64,000 bases of DNA. It comes from Colwellia psychrerythraea (lineage in GTDB: Bacteria > Pseudomonadota > Gammaproteobacteria > Enterobacterales > Alteromonadaceae). The notes beneath the pieces were generated by a model. That model was not told the origin of the DNA and did not search any database. It worked only from the letters and a program-made list of their open reading frames with translations. Positions 49,093 through 59,479 of the stretch are shown here, piece after piece (the first letter of the stretch is position 1; each line of letters opens with the position of its first letter). The translations under genes and the position numbers were made by a program. Location: positions 114,228 through 178,227 of the forward strand of contig NZ_JQEC01000040.1 in assembly GCF_000764185.1 (NCBI RefSeq), written 5' to 3'.

Positions 49093-51723
49093 TCATGGCT
49101 GTAAGCCTTTGATAACTTTATTCTCAAAGTGCTCGGTGATATTAAGTGACTCTAGCAAACCTAATAAGTCATAGCTAAGATTTAAATTTAAATTAACTTC
49201 ATTATCTAAATCAGGGTTTCTGCCCTTGATTTCAGTAACCAGCAACATATAACCATCATCAGCCATTGATACTGCTGAAGTTAAATGATGATAATGTAAG
49301 TTTTCTAAGGCATTAAATGCCAACTGTAATTCGGTACTACTACTTTTTAACTCTACGACCGCCGGATTATTATAAACTTGAATAAGACCATCACCGACAT
49401 TGTGCAAACTGCCTTCTTTGATAAGAAATTTCTCACCATCATAAAATATGGGGAATTGCCCTGAAACCTTACCGGTAACAACGATGCCCTGTTTTTTATC
49501 TAATTCGAGTAGTTTTTCTAAATCTATTTCAGTTAGTTTAACATCCATAACTGAATCTTTACTGAACGGCCATTGCACCTGAACAATGTCGAAACGACCA
49601 TCCAACAAATTTCCATGAGTATTTTTAGCTACAAGACTAATTTCTCCCTCTGAAAAATCAATCAAGGTATTCGTCGATAACTGAGTAATAGGTATCGCGG
49701 TTTCTATTTTGGCAATGGTCAGATTGTTTATCACTTTAGCATTACCGTTAATATCTGCAGTTAGCGACTTTACTTGGCCATTTTCTATAATAAATTTCTG
49801 TTGCCAATGAAGCTCTTGCAACCAAATACCATCGACTTCTCCAGTAACATCTTCTATTGATAACGCTAATAACATCGGATTAGCCAGAAGATCTGCACTA
49901 TTTTTTATGTGCCCTGATAAATGGTAATTCAACTTACCATCAATAAGATTTAACGGCACAGGTGGTTTCACCTTTAATGCCAATAGGTCAGTAATTAATA
50001 GATTGTTTGCTGATAGCTCTACTTTTGGCTGACGTATATCACCGCTTACCTTCGCCATAACTACAGGCAATTGCTCAGCAATAACGTTGGTATTAATCAC
50101 TATATTATCAAGACTACCACTTAACTTACTATTTAACTCAAGAGCATTAAGATGAATAGTTTTAGCAAGATTAAAGTGGCTAACCTGGTTATTCACTTGC
50201 AGATCAAAAGTCAGACCGGCATGACTATTATCCAGACTTTTCTCCGTATTTTTAGCAAAAAACACATTGCCTTGCCATCGACTAATGAGTGATTCAATGC
50301 TTGGTGCTTGTTGAGCAGCTTTTCTTTTTGCATCAGTAGACTTAGTTAGCGGTAGGCTTAACTGAGTTATTTCAATGAAAGTTTCTTGGCCTAAGCCAAC
50401 TAACCAAACATCACTTTGCTGAGTAATTTTACCAGTAATATTTAACTTTAGGGGACGTGTACTATACGGCTGTAATTGAGCAATTTTGGCTTGACCTGTT
50501 AGTGAGAATTGCGCTTTTTGCAGGTTAACCGTGAGTTCTGATTCATCAGTATAATTAAAGGCTATATTATTAAATGAAAGTATCAGCGGTTTAGTTAAGT
50601 TGGTACTGAACAACGTCACACCATCGCTGGTTATATTTTGTTGTTTAAAGTCTACTTTTATTAAACCTAAAGGCTTAATAGCCACCTTATGCATTGCGTT
50701 GTCTGCAACTAATTGTTTCAGTTGTTTATCGTTCACTTGCGCAGAAAAAAACTCTGTCAGTTTTTGCTGCTCAAAAAGCAGTTTAATGACACTATTTTTA
50801 GCAAAATCAATTTGCAGGTTTTCACCCGCTAAAGAAGCTTGCCAAGCCAATGTTGCGCCGACGCCAATAGACCCTGACTGTGCAAAACCTTGCTTAGTCT
50901 GAAAAGAAAAATTACTGAGTTTGTTTTTCAGACTCAATACTTGTTTATGCCAGCCAATCTGGCTGCTAAATTTACCAGTAACAGACCAAGCAGTATTTTT
51001 TCTATGTATTAATAGCTCGGATAATGCTGGCGGTAATATAGAATGATGAAGTTTTAACAGCTGTTTTAACTTAGCTAAATCAGCATTTAGATTGGCCGTA
51101 AAGTCTGCCTCTGTTCGAGTCAAATCCAGCGACACTACTTGTGCTTTTGTAGCATTAAATAAAGATAAGAAGGTTTTCTCTGTATTAGCTGAAAACTTAC
51201 CTTGATAACTTTGTTTTGCTTTATCAGTATCATTAACAGAATCAGCAAAAAATGGCTGGTAACTAAAGCTGTCGATATTGATAGCAATAGGCAAAGTAAA
51301 TTCAGCTATGCCATACATTAACTGCCTTATACTACTAGGTAATTTGTTAAGCGGTACATGTGATTGAGTTGGGCTTGATGTTAAGCCAACATCAGTTTTA
51401 ACACGCACTTTTGCCGAGGTAATTTTGATCGCCGAAATTACTTCAGCTATTTTATCTATCGCTAAATTACTCGGTTCAAACCGCCACTCAATGATGCTAT
51501 CAACTAACTCAATATCAGCATAGGGTGAGTCAATGCATAACTTAGTAATAACCAAATCAAATTCAGCATTAACGGTAAAATCGATGCAGCGTATTGTGCT
51601 GTTGTGTTGCGTTAAATAATCATTTACTAAAGAAGTGACCACAGAACTACGGGCAAAGAATACAGAGACAAGGGCAACAACAATGACCAAAAAAATGGCT
51701 AAAGTAACTTTAAAAAAACGCAA
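49093..51723 (-). CDS. ydbH: YdbH-family AsmA-like intermembrane phospholipid transport protein
   Basis: 876 aa. One N-terminal membrane anchor (about 4-24, VTLAIFLVIVVALVSVFFA); the rest is a long strand-rich periplasmic domain of the AsmA/TamB/YhdP type, ending in the conserved DUF748/YdbH C-terminal region with 'GLIQVYNNPAV' and 'GRNPDL--E-NLNL'. With YhdP and TamB such proteins bridge inner and outer membranes for glycerophospholipid flow. It is first in the ydbH-ynbE-ydbL operon. Confidence 0.92.
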   Translation of the reverse strand: MRFFKVTLAIFLVIVVALVSVFFARSSVVTSLVNDYLTQHNSTIRCIDFTVNAEFDLVITKLCIDSPYADIELVDSIIEWRFEPSNLAIDKIAEVISAIKITSAKVRVKTDVGLTSSPTQSHVPLNKLPSSIRQLMYGIAEFTLPIAINIDSFSYQPFFADSVNDTDKAKQSYQGKFSANTEKTFLSLFNATKAQVVSLDLTRTEADFTANLNADLAKLKQLLKLHHSILPPALSELLIHRKNTAWSVTGKFSSQIGWHKQVLSLKNKLSNFSFQTKQGFAQSGSIGVGATLAWQASLAGENLQIDFAKNSVIKLLFEQQKLTEFFSAQVNDKQLKQLVADNAMHKVAIKPLGLIKVDFKQQNITSDGVTLFSTNLTKPLILSFNNIAFNYTDESELTVNLQKAQFSLTGQAKIAQLQPYSTRPLKLNITGKITQQSDVWLVGLGQETFIEITQLSLPLTKSTDAKRKAAQQAPSIESLISRWQGNVFFAKNTEKSLDNSHAGLTFDLQVNNQVSHFNLAKTIHLNALELNSKLSGSLDNIVINTNVIAEQLPVVMAKVSGDIRQPKVELSANNLLITDLLALKVKPPVPLNLIDGKLNYHLSGHIKNSADLLANPMLLALSIEDVTGEVDGIWLQELHWQQKFIIENGQVKSLTADINGNAKVINNLTIAKIETAIPITQLSTNTLIDFSEGEISLVAKNTHGNLLDGRFDIVQVQWPFSKDSVMDVKLTEIDLEKLLELDKKQGIVVTGKVSGQFPIFYDGEKFLIKEGSLHNVGDGLIQVYNNPAVVELKSSSTELQLAFNALENLHYHHLTSAVSMADDGYMLLVTEIKGRNPDLDNEVNLNLNLSYDLLGLLESLNITEHFENKVIKGLQP

Positions 51724-51859
51724 TTATAATCCCTTACCATCAATATGAATGTGATAGCTATACAGCCGTGCCATGAGCCTAGCATTTTGTTCTATTGAGT
51801 ATATCAGAAAGTCATTGTTACTAGATTAGTATATCGAACAAAATAAAAGCCTTAAACTA

Positions 51860-52591
51860 CTACCTAAAAGCTAACTCAATATATTGATTCACCTTATCGT
51901 TATTCAATCTTTGTGGGGATAAGCGGTCAACAATTTCCAGCGCTTGATGTACCTTAGACAATCCTATTTGATCATCAGTGGGTAAATCTGTAAATGATTT
52001 ATCATTGATAGTCTCTTTAAGTAAAAGTAATGTATTTTGCAGCGATGATTTAAAATCTGCTTGCTGCTTCTGCTCTTCAACATTCACTAGGATTGCTTTG
52101 GCGGTAGTTAGTGCGGCAGTTAAAGCTACTATGGTTTCACTTTCAGTGACTACCTCATCAGCTTGGGTATCATTATCGGTTTCACTGGCTTTATCGACAT
52201 TCAGACGTTCAATAAAATTACCAATATAACTCGTTAATACGGTAGTCGACATTTGTTCGTTAATCTCATCATTTGACTTATTTACAGTATCACTAGTTAA
52301 CGCGGCATAATCACCTTTTGATATAAGGCCAAATTGGTAAAGTTTTTCTTTCAACTTGCCTATATCATCAAATGTCAGTTGGGCACCACTAAAAAATTCA
52401 GTGCTAATGGCATTTATTTTATGAGCTTTACTTGATAAAAATATATTGTCGGCAACATCAGTTGCTCCCTCACTTTTAATACTATTTTCAGCAAGCTTTT
52501 CTGTGGCCGTTTGTATTTCAGTGGCATTATTTTTCGTCACTGTTGAATTATTATTAAAAATGGCACCATAAAGGCCTAAATCATTGATCAT
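51860..52591 (-). CDS. Hypothetical acidic, helix-rich protein
   Basis: 243 aa from the ATG at 52591 (GGGA 8 nt upstream); the longer frame from a GTG at 52645 has no site. The N-terminus INDLGLYGAIFNNNST lacks a signal peptide. The rest is acidic and helical, Thr/Asn/Asp-rich, with a C-terminal coiled-coil-like half (about 130-240). No family recognised. Its general make-up recalls the protein at 35372-35836, but I see no sequence relation. Single gene. Confidence 0.6.
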   Translation of the reverse strand: MINDLGLYGAIFNNNSTVTKNNATEIQTATEKLAENSIKSEGATDVADNIFLSSKAHKINAISTEFFSGAQLTFDDIGKLKEKLYQFGLISKGDYAALTSDTVNKSNDEINEQMSTTVLTSYIGNFIERLNVDKASETDNDTQADEVVTESETIVALTAALTTAKAILVNVEEQKQQADFKSSLQNTLLLLKETINDKSFTDLPTDDQIGLSKVHQALEIVDRLSPQRLNNDKVNQYIELAFR

Positions 52592-52904
52592 TTGATCATT
52601 CCCACAATATATTGACGCTTCTATTGCAAGCAATTTATGCACCACTTAGCTTGTAGCTTTAATTATGCTAAAATCAGCCTTAACAAGCGCCGCAAGTTGA
52701 TACTTAAAGAATAGATATTCAGGAAGCATAAACAGCAGAAAATAATCTGATTAAAATCCGCTAAAGCAAAAACCTAACTAAACACATTTTCGTGAAGCAA
52801 CGTTATATTTACCAAGCATAACAAAAACTTCCAACATGTTGTAAATATGCACTTTTGGTTTATAGTTAATTTCAGCCCAAAGAAATTATAAGCAAAGGTA
52901 TTTT
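52592..52904. other. Intergenic region between two divergent genes
   Basis: 313 bp, AT-rich. It must hold promoters for the flanking divergent genes. I see no ORF, strong dyad or hairpin. Confidence 0.5.
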
Positions 52905-55760
52905 GTGGAAAACACCTTCCCATCAAAAGACATTTATTCACTCGCTAAAACTTGGCATTTATATTTAACACTATTTGCTAGTTATATTATTTCCGGCTAC
53001 TTTTTATCATCCATTACTTTTGAAAGCCAAATAATCTATATTTGGCTACCGGCTGGTATAGCACTGGTCGGCTGCTATTTATGGTGGTGGCGATTTTTCC
53101 CAGCAGTATTTTTGGCATCCTACATTTTTAACTTTTCATTTACCCTTAACTTTGACTCAACACTTTTATTTTCAACCGCCTCTATACAAAATGCAATTAT
53201 AGCGACTGGTGCCGGCTTGCAAGCTATGGTGGGTAGTGCACTACTTAGATATTGGCTTGGTAATCCAATCAACCAATGGCAGAACAAAAACACTATCTAT
53301 TTCATTTTTATTGTCGGTATTCTTGTTAATCTTATATCGGCAACTATAGGGGTGAGTGCTCTTACTGCATTAAATCCTCAATATACTGCTGATGATTTTC
53401 AATTAAATTGGATTTTTTGGTGGTTAGGTGATTCATTAGGAATAATACTGTCCTTACCCTTTATCTTCAGTTTACTTAACTTTCGTCAATTACAAACTGA
53501 GCAGCGTAAAGCTAGGTGGATAATTTTATATTCTGTCAGTGCTCTGTTTATCATTATTATTTTGCTAACCCAGTTTTTTATTACTAACTCCAATGTAGAT
53601 ACCGATGAACTGGTAACCAAAGAAGTAAAAGTAATAGAAAATAGTATTTACCGACAAATAAGCAGCAGCATTGCCCAATTAAGTTTATTAGCTGACTTCG
53701 TTCAACACCACCCAGATGCCTCACGTGCAGAGTTTCACTCCTTTGTTTATAGCCTCACACAAAGTGCTAACACGCTTAAAGCTATGTCTTGGAACCCACT
53801 GATTAAACAAGCAGAAAAAGCCGAACATGAGAGTCAGCTGATACATATATATCAAAAAGAGGTCGCAATACGAGGTAAACCTTTATCTATTGAGGATGAT
53901 ATGGTTTATGTGAAACTCATCAGTCCAGAGGAAGGCAATAGTAAAGCAATAGGTTTTAATGTTTATTCAAATCCGTCACGAAAAATGACCCTAGATAATA
54001 CGATGGTAAATTATCAACCACAGGCGACCCCCATTATTCAGCTAGTACAATCATTTAAAAAAGAACCAGCATTTTTACTATTTTTTCCCGTGTTTGAACA
54101 ATCCCAACAAGAATTAAAAACAGCTCATAGAAAATTACTTGGCTTTGCAACAGGAGTATTTTTAGCAGATAAAATAATTAATAATGCTATTAGTGAGTCA
54201 CAACAAAAGCTCTTTCATTTTAAGGTATTTGAGCAAAACAAAGCAAAATGGTTTATCGCTAATACTCAAGAGAACCATCAAAGATCAAAAGATATAAACA
54301 AACAATTTAGCCACGCTTTTAATGTTGCAGGCCAAACTTGGTATATTCACTTATCCGTTAACAAAAATTATCTTAGCCAGCAACAGAGCCAAGACTTTTT
54401 GCAGTTTTTCTTATTACTGGTTGTTATAGCAACTACTATCATTACCTCACTATTACTGATGAACAATAGGCAACTGCAACTCAATAACTTAGTTGAGCAA
54501 CGCACGGAATCTTTAAAGGTGGCAATGGAAGAAGCAAACTACGCAAATCAGGCCAAAAGTCAGTTTCTAGCAAATATGAGTCATGAAATTAGAACGCCGA
54601 TGAACTCAGTACTTGGTTTTGCCCAACTAGCTAAAGCATCCAACAATTTTGATGAAATAAAATCTTATTTACAGCACATTGATATATCATCCGACATACT
54701 GCTGCACATAGTAAATAACATACTTGATATCTCAAAAATTGAAGCCGAGCAGTTATTCCTTACCAATGAAGCGTTTGATCTGCACTTAGTTTTACATCGT
54801 ATTTATAGTTTATTTGAAGGTCAAGCGAGTAACAAAAAACTCACTTGGCATTTAAACGATAATATCCCGGAAGCGGTGAATTTTATGGGCGATCGAACTC
54901 GCATAGAACAAGTATTAATGAACTTGTGCGGTAACGCGATGAAATTTACTCATAGTGGCAGTGTTTCTCTTAGCGCAGACTTGTTGAAAATTTCAGAAAA
55001 CAAAGCACTTATATCGTTAAAAATAAAAGATACCGGTATTGGCATTGCTAAAGAGCGAATTGATAGTCTATTCCAACCTTTCACTCAAGTGGATGATTCT
55101 ACCTCCCGTGATTTTGGTGGCACAGGTTTAGGCTTAACTATAGCCAAGAAACTTAGCCGACTGATGGCAGGAGATATCAGCATAAAAAGTGAAGTGACCA
55201 TGGGCACTACTTTTACCTTTACCTGTTGGCTGCCCCTTACTCACACTCTGCCTAAAGCAGCGAAATTAGGGGAGAACGCATTTCAGCAACTAGCAAATCA
55301 ACAAGAACAAAGTAAATCGTATCAATCAGAACAAAAGGTTACAGCTTATAGCGCCATTAATGATCTATCCCAACTAAAAGTATTAGTTGCTGAAGATAAC
55401 CACATAAATCAAAAATTGATAAAAACGGTGTTAACCAAATTGGGCATTGACCCAGTAATTGTTGAAAATGGTCAACTGGCCATCGACTATTTGCAAAAAG
55501 AGCCCATAGACGTAATTTTGATGGATTGTCAGATGCCAGTACTAGATGGTTATCAAGCAACTGAAAAAATTAGAGCAATGCCAAGGTACGCTAATTTAGC
55601 TATTTTTGCTTTAACTGCCGATGCAGATACGCGCAGCAAAGACAAGGCGATGTCAGTCGGATTTACTAAACATCTCGCTAAACCTATTAACATTGAGCAA
55701 TTAACCGCCTGTTTGCTTGAAGTGGCTACAGTAGTAAGTTTGAAGAAGCTCAGGCTTTAG
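52905..55760 (+). CDS. Hybrid sensor histidine kinase with MASE1 and CHASE domains
   Basis: 951 aa from a GTG (AAAGG 6 nt upstream). Residues ~15-225 hold eight MASE1 helices ([29 protein letters not shown]). A periplasmic CHASE domain follows (about 240-500, [16 protein letters not shown] ... AMSWNPLI), then a helix at ~505-525, a coiled coil, HisKA ([20 protein letters not shown]), HATPase ([29 protein letters not shown]) and a C-terminal receiver ([10 protein letters not shown] ... [14 protein letters not shown] ... HLAKPI). CHASE domains bind small extracellular ligands. It is unlinked to any output gene, so the target is unknown. Confidence 0.93.
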   Translation: MENTFPSKDIYSLAKTWHLYLTLFASYIISGYFLSSITFESQIIYIWLPAGIALVGCYLWWWRFFPAVFLASYIFNFSFTLNFDSTLLFSTASIQNAIIATGAGLQAMVGSALLRYWLGNPINQWQNKNTIYFIFIVGILVNLISATIGVSALTALNPQYTADDFQLNWIFWWLGDSLGIILSLPFIFSLLNFRQLQTEQRKARWIILYSVSALFIIIILLTQFFITNSNVDTDELVTKEVKVIENSIYRQISSSIAQLSLLADFVQHHPDASRAEFHSFVYSLTQSANTLKAMSWNPLIKQAEKAEHESQLIHIYQKEVAIRGKPLSIEDDMVYVKLISPEEGNSKAIGFNVYSNPSRKMTLDNTMVNYQPQATPIIQLVQSFKKEPAFLLFFPVFEQSQQELKTAHRKLLGFATGVFLADKIINNAISESQQKLFHFKVFEQNKAKWFIANTQENHQRSKDINKQFSHAFNVAGQTWYIHLSVNKNYLSQQQSQDFLQFFLLLVVIATTIITSLLLMNNRQLQLNNLVEQRTESLKVAMEEANYANQAKSQFLANMSHEIRTPMNSVLGFAQLAKASNNFDEIKSYLQHIDISSDILLHIVNNILDISKIEAEQLFLTNEAFDLHLVLHRIYSLFEGQASNKKLTWHLNDNIPEAVNFMGDRTRIEQVLMNLCGNAMKFTHSGSVSLSADLLKISENKALISLKIKDTGIGIAKERIDSLFQPFTQVDDSTSRDFGGTGLGLTIAKKLSRLMAGDISIKSEVTMGTTFTFTCWLPLTHTLPKAAKLGENAFQQLANQQEQSKSYQSEQKVTAYSAINDLSQLKVLVAEDNHINQKLIKTVLTKLGIDPVIVENGQLAIDYLQKEPIDVILMDCQMPVLDGYQATEKIRAMPRYANLAIFALTADADTRSKDKAMSVGFTKHLAKPINIEQLTACLLEVATVVSLKKLRL

Positions 55761-55797
55761 TGCTGCATGAATAAAAAGAAATCATCTTTATAAATAA

Positions 55798-55828
55798 AAA
55801 ACCGCTTAAAATTAATTTAAGCGGTTTT
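55798..55828. terminator. Bidirectional terminator between the hybrid kinase and ahpF
   Basis: AAAACCGCTTAAA / TTTAAGCGGTTTT, 13 perfect pairs, 5-nt loop. The A- and T-runs on both sides let it serve the convergent genes in both directions. Confidence 0.93.
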
Positions 55829-55852
55829 ATTTATAAAACAGAGTTGAATATT

Positions 55853-57436
55853 TTAAACATCTTGGCGAATAAGGTAATCAAAACCGCCTAGTGCTGCATT
55901 AGCACCACTGCCCATAGCAATAATAATTTGCTTAAAAGGGCTATTGGTTACATCACCGGCAGCAAATACACCCGCAATTGAAGTTTCACCGCGAGCACCG
56001 GCAATAATTTCACCGCGATTAGTTAACTCTATATCACCTTGTAAAAACTCACTGTTAGGCATTAAACCTATTTGTACAAAAATGCCCGCTAATGTTAACT
56101 CATGGCTTTCATCCGTGCTGCGATCAGTGTAGCTCAAACTAGTTACTCGTTTACCGTCGCCATTAACTTGTGTAGTTTGTGCATTGGTAATAATTGTTAC
56201 ATTGGTCAATGAGTTCGCTTTTCTCACTAATACTTCATCAGCACGTAAAGTCTCAGCAAATTCTAATACCGTGACATGTTCAACAAGTCCTGCTAAATCA
56301 ATGGCCGCTTCGATACCTGAATTACCGCCACCAATTACGGCTACTGGTTTGCCTTTAAATAATGGTCCGTCACAATGAGGGCAATAAGCAACACCTTTAC
56401 CGCGATATTCATGTTCACCCGGCACGTTCATTTCACGCCAGCGTGCACCTGTTGCCAATACTACCGCTTTACTCTTAAGTACCGCACCATTTTCCAGACT
56501 GACTTCAATTAAGCCCGTTTCTTCGTTGCGTTTCACTTTACTGGCTTTATTACTATTCATTATATCAACATCATAATCACGCACATGCTCTTCTAAGCTG
56601 GCAACAAGTTTTGGACCTTGCGTGGCTTTGACTGAAATAAAGTTTTCAATGGCCATGGTATCACTGACTTGTCCACCGAACCTATCGGCGACTAAACCAG
56701 TACTAATTCCTTTTCGTGCTGCATAAATTGCCGCAGCAGCGCCCGCTGGTCCGCCACCAACAACTAAGAAGTCATAAACAGCTTTACTCTCAAGCGCTTT
56801 GGCTTGACGGACACCGGCACTTTTATCAACTTTATTTAATACATCCGTTAATGACATGCGTCCTTGACCGAATGACTCGCCATTTAAATAAACCGTGGGT
56901 ACAGACATGATGTCGCGATCAAATACTTCAGTTTGAAATAATGAGCCGTCAATCATGGTATGTTTTATTAACGGATTGATTGCCGCCATCATATTTAACG
57001 CTTGCACTACATCGGGACAATTTTGACAGCTTAGTGAAATATAGGTCTCAAATTCGAACTCACCGTCAAGATTTCGCACTTGTTCAATTTGTTCGGCAGA
57101 AAGTTTTAATGGGTGTGAACCGCTGTGTAATAACGCCATGACCAGCGAGGTAAATTCATGACCCATAGGTAAGCCAGCAAAACGCATTTCACTACCCGTT
57201 GCTACCGAGCGCACTAACATAGATGGCACTCGTTCATTGCTCGCTTGCTCAGATTTACTAGAGGAAAGGTTACCATCTATAGCAGTAACCAGTGGAGATA
57301 ACTCAACGATTTGGTTTACTAATTGGCTAAGCTCTTTTGCCTTAGGACTTTCATCAGTAAAGGTGACCAGCTCGACTGGTGTTTTTAAATTTTCTAAATA
57401 ACTTTTTAATTGTGTTTGTAAATTTGTGTCTAACAT
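55853..57436 (-). CDS. ahpF: Alkyl hydroperoxide reductase subunit F
   Basis: 527 aa, near the E. coli length (521). N-terminal tandem thioredoxin-like domain with the CxxC in [17 protein letters not shown] motif [19 protein letters not shown] (about 213-231), catalytic CPHCDGP of the thioredoxin-reductase-like part, NAD(P)H motif [12 protein letters not shown], and the closing [14 protein letters not shown]. It transfers electrons from NADH to AhpC. It follows ahpC by 241 bp, an interval filled by a structured repeat. Confidence 0.96.
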   Translation of the reverse strand: MLDTNLQTQLKSYLENLKTPVELVTFTDESPKAKELSQLVNQIVELSPLVTAIDGNLSSSKSEQASNERVPSMLVRSVATGSEMRFAGLPMGHEFTSLVMALLHSGSHPLKLSAEQIEQVRNLDGEFEFETYISLSCQNCPDVVQALNMMAAINPLIKHTMIDGSLFQTEVFDRDIMSVPTVYLNGESFGQGRMSLTDVLNKVDKSAGVRQAKALESKAVYDFLVVGGGPAGAAAAIYAARKGISTGLVADRFGGQVSDTMAIENFISVKATQGPKLVASLEEHVRDYDVDIMNSNKASKVKRNEETGLIEVSLENGAVLKSKAVVLATGARWREMNVPGEHEYRGKGVAYCPHCDGPLFKGKPVAVIGGGNSGIEAAIDLAGLVEHVTVLEFAETLRADEVLVRKANSLTNVTIITNAQTTQVNGDGKRVTSLSYTDRSTDESHELTLAGIFVQIGLMPNSEFLQGDIELTNRGEIIAGARGETSIAGVFAAGDVTNSPFKQIIIAMGSGANAALGGFDYLIRQDV

Positions 57437-57550
57437 AATGACCTCTATAGATATTCAAGGAGAAATAGGGAAAGTGATAAGGAAAAGGAACTTTAGTTAA
57501 AAGGATCGCAGCAAGATTGTTAATTCACTGCTGTGATCCTAATTTTGATT

Positions 57551-57655
57551 TTAGGCTTAAATTAAATGCCTCCTACTTGAGGCGCGAGGAATGAGCATAG
57601 GCTTTCTATGCGACTTCCGAGCAACAAAAAGTAGGTGGTAGTTAAATAAGCCTAA
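57551..57655. repeat. Structured imperfect palindrome between ahpC and ahpF
   Basis: Nested arms: TTAGGCTTA/TAAGCCTAA (57551-57559 and 57647-57655), CCTACTT/AAGTAGG (57572-57578 and 57629-57635) and an inner hairpin GCATAG/CTATGC (57595-57611). The 105-bp element lies in the intercistronic space and looks like a small repeat family member. It may modulate ahpF expression or mRNA stability. Confidence 0.6.
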
Positions 57656-57677
57656 GGAAAACTTAACTAATCAAACT

Positions 57678-58262
57678 TTAGATTTTACCTACTAAGTCTA
57701 GAGATGGCGCTAAAGTATCTGCACCTGGCTGCCATGCTGCTGGACATACTTCACCGTCATGCTCTGCTACATATTGAGCAGCTTTAACTTTACGAAGTAA
57801 TTCTGCAGCGCTACGGCCTATACCTAGGTCATGTACTTCAGCGATTTTGATTTCGCCTTCAGGGTTAATTACAAACGTACCACGAAGTGCTAAACCTTCT
57901 TCTTCAATCATGACCCCGAAGTTACGCGTGATTGCGCCAGTTGGGTCACCAATCATAGGGTATTTTATTTTGTTAATAGTATCTGAAACGTCATGCCATG
58001 CTTTATGAGTAAAGTGGGTATCAGTTGATACTGAGTAAACTTCAACACCCATTTTTTGTAATTCCGCATAGTGGTCTGCCATGTCGCCTAATTCAGTAGG
58101 ACAAACAAAAGTGAAGTCAGCTGGGTAGAAGAAGAATACTGACCATTTATCGGCAACATCTTTTTCGCTTAATTCAACAAACTCACCGTTGTGAAAAGCA
58201 GTAGCGTTAAAAGGTTGTAATTTAGTATTGATTATTGATTGATTAGAAAGTGATTGGTTCAT
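57678..58262 (-). CDS. ahpC: Alkyl hydroperoxide reductase subunit C (2-Cys peroxiredoxin)
   Basis: 194 aa. Peroxidatic cysteine in FFYPADFTFVCPTELGD (about residue 54), resolving cysteine in GEVCPAAWQPG (about 174), and the conserved GLALRGTFVINPEG. The start has GGGAG 6 nt upstream. It reduces H2O2 and organic hydroperoxides with electrons from AhpF, encoded downstream. An OxyR-like site lies 133 bp upstream of the start. Confidence 0.97.
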   Translation of the reverse strand: MNQSLSNQSIINTKLQPFNATAFHNGEFVELSEKDVADKWSVFFFYPADFTFVCPTELGDMADHYAELQKMGVEVYSVSTDTHFTHKAWHDVSDTINKIKYPMIGDPTGAITRNFGVMIEEEGLALRGTFVINPEGEIKIAEVHDLGIGRSAAELLRKVKAAQYVAEHDGEVCPAAWQPGADTLAPSLDLVGKI

Positions 58263-58394
58263 AATGAACTCCCATTTAGTTAAGTAGATTAAGTAACTTT
58301 GTTTGAAGCCTACTTCTTATAAGAACTTAGCTTATAAAAAGTAGTGCTTCGTTTAAGATGGGATAATAATAGCGCCGAGGTTTAAATTAGTATA

Positions 58395-58431
58395 ATCGAT
58401 AGTAATTATGAATATGATAGGTGAAAACTAT
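58395..58431 (-). promoter_or_regulatory. OxyR-like binding site upstream of ahpC
   Basis: ATCG-N7-TTAT-N7-ATAG-N7-CTAT matches 14 of 16 positions of the OxyR consensus (four ATAG/CTAT elements with 7-nt spacers). The last pair, ATAG-N7-CTAT at 58417-58431, is perfect. Location upstream of ahpC fits. Confidence 0.75.
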
Positions 58432-58488
58432 CAATAAAATTACTCTATCAAAGAAGTGTTATAAAGAATGAGCATGGCTGATTAGTCA

Positions 58489-58538
58489 TTAGCTATTAAA
58501 GCTAATTGCACCGCCTGGATTAGATTTTATATCGATAG
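58489..58538 (+). repeat. Dispersed repeat, copy 1 (left edge of the cassette array)
   Basis: TTAGCTATT ... GGATTAGATTTT-TATCGATAG matches the sequence at 62388-62436 and more loosely 61813-61852. Here it ends exactly where the first attC-like site begins. Confidence 0.6.
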
Positions 58539-58585
58539 GGCCTAAGTCTAGGTGTGGCAATCATCACCTAGACTTACTTGTTATG
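58539..58585 (-). repeat. attC-like site, short and probably degenerate
   Basis: AAGTCTAGGTG / CACCTAGACTT (58544-58554 and 58565-58575) is a perfect 11-bp stem, followed by CTTGTTATG, the conserved right end of the other sites. The left core reads GGGCCTAAG instead of AACGCCTAA, so it has probably lost recombination competence. It lies at the distal end of the array. Confidence 0.5.
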
Positions 58586-58590
58586 TAAAC

Positions 58591-58785
58591 TTATAACCCA
58601 GCTGCTTTTCTTGCACGATTACGTACATCAGCTGCAAAGTCTAAACCTTTGGAAAATAAAGCCTCTGCTTCAGTAAGTTTTCCGTCATCGCTATCAGCCA
58701 TGAGGATTGAATTTGATAACACACCATAAAGAGATGATATTTGATTTTGGTAAGCTACCTCGATAGCTTTTTCGATTTGTTTCAT
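58591..58785 (-). CDS. Small hypothetical cassette protein
   Basis: 64 aa from the ATG at 58785 (AAGGA 7 nt upstream); an ATG 24 bp earlier has no site. Helical: MKQIEKAIEVAYQNQISSLYGVLSN, then DDGKLTEAEALFSKGLDFAADVRNRARKAAGL. No signal peptide or known domain. It is framed by attC-like sites on both sides, so it is a gene cassette. Function unknown. Confidence 0.6.
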   Translation of the reverse strand: MKQIEKAIEVAYQNQISSLYGVLSNSILMADSDDGKLTEAEALFSKGLDFAADVRNRARKAAGL

Positions 58786-58839
58786 TATTTTCCTTAATTT
58801 ATTTATCACTAGAATTATTGAATTCAGAAGTGAGGTTTA

Positions 58840-58926
58840 CCAACGCTAAGCTAAAAAATGCAGTTGGCTATAATGTATGACACGAGAACGAGCCAACTGT
58901 CATTTTCCGTTTGAGCGCCTTGATAC
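58840..58926 (-). repeat. attC recombination site (site A)
   Basis: Imperfect palindrome: left core CCAACGCTAAG, inner arms AGTTGGCT / AGCCAACT (58863-58870 and 58891-58898), outer arm AGCG near 58914-58917, right end CTTGATAC. The inner arm and the core match the other sites of the array. It starts 8 bp after the preceding cassette's stop codon, as cassettes do. Confidence 0.75.
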
Positions 58927-58934
58927 AGGCATTT

Positions 58935-59360
58935 CTACGTACAGTGTTTAATATATTCCTCTTGATCCAACCAAGACTCTTTATTTTTACAAGGGTCATA
59001 TTGAATAAATACATTTTCAAGATCTGGTGAGTTATATAAATCTATACATTTCATTAAGTTTATTTGCCCCCCATTCTTACTTGCGTAATCTTTATTTAAC
59101 CATTTTGATATGAGACTTCTTGAGGCTTCATAGGCACTCAAATCAATATTTGAAAACTCTCGATAACCATTTGCAGCAAGGGAAGCTTCTTTCAATAAAG
59201 CATCAGAGCTTTCGCCGTATGCCATATTCATACAAACAGCCAATGTAAAATTTTTAAACTTAACTTTATCAGTATCTTCTTTAAATGAGTATTCATTGGA
59301 AACACAGGAAGATGAGAAAATAGTAAGTAGTGTTAACGATATTAATTTTCTAATTTCCAT
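58935..59360 (-). CDS. Tai4-like lipoprotein (type VI amidase-immunity family)
   Basis: 141 aa from the ATG at 59360 (AGAGGG 7-8 nt upstream); a longer upstream frame has no site. Signal MEIRKLISLTLLTIFSSSCVSN has a Cys lipobox. The mature part follows the Tai4 pattern: LAVCMNMAYG, EASLAANGYREFSNIDLSAYE, KWLNKDYASKNGG and INLMKCIDLYNSPDLE, with the paired cysteines typical of that immunity family. Tai4 neutralises periplasmic type VI amidases of the Tae4 group. Carried alone on an integron cassette it could give acquired resistance to neighbours' toxins (inference). Family call is from motif memory. Confidence 0.6.
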   Translation of the reverse strand: MEIRKLISLTLLTIFSSSCVSNEYSFKEDTDKVKFKNFTLAVCMNMAYGESSDALLKEASLAANGYREFSNIDLSAYEASRSLISKWLNKDYASKNGGQINLMKCIDLYNSPDLENVFIQYDPCKNKESWLDQEEYIKHCT

Positions 59361-59463
59361 CCGTAAACCCTCTTTGATTGAGTAAAGTAGCATTATTTTC
59401 ATTAATCGAGTATTTAAGTGAGGGAAATTCCTTTTGGATATCATCCTCAACTACCTGTAACAA
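59350..59463 (-). CDS. Possible 37-codon ORF overlapping the Tai4-like gene
   Basis: From a TTG at 59463 with GGAAAGG 4-5 nt upstream, it encodes LLQVVEDDIQKEFPSLKYSI and a further 17 residues, then overlaps the next start as ATGGAAATTAG. It begins just after the attC core, where a cassette's first gene would start. The peptide looks protein-like but no family is recognised. It may be a leader that couples translation of the lipoprotein. Confidence 0.3.
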   Translation of the reverse strand: MLQVVEDDIQKEFPSLKYSINENNATLLNQRGFTDGN

Positions 59464-59479
59464 AATATCCTTTCCTGTA

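Noticed and set aside
58935..59450. Longer start (59450) for the Tai4-like protein
   Set aside because: It would place the lipoprotein signal 30 residues inside the protein; the ATG at 59360 has the ribosome site and a proper lipobox.
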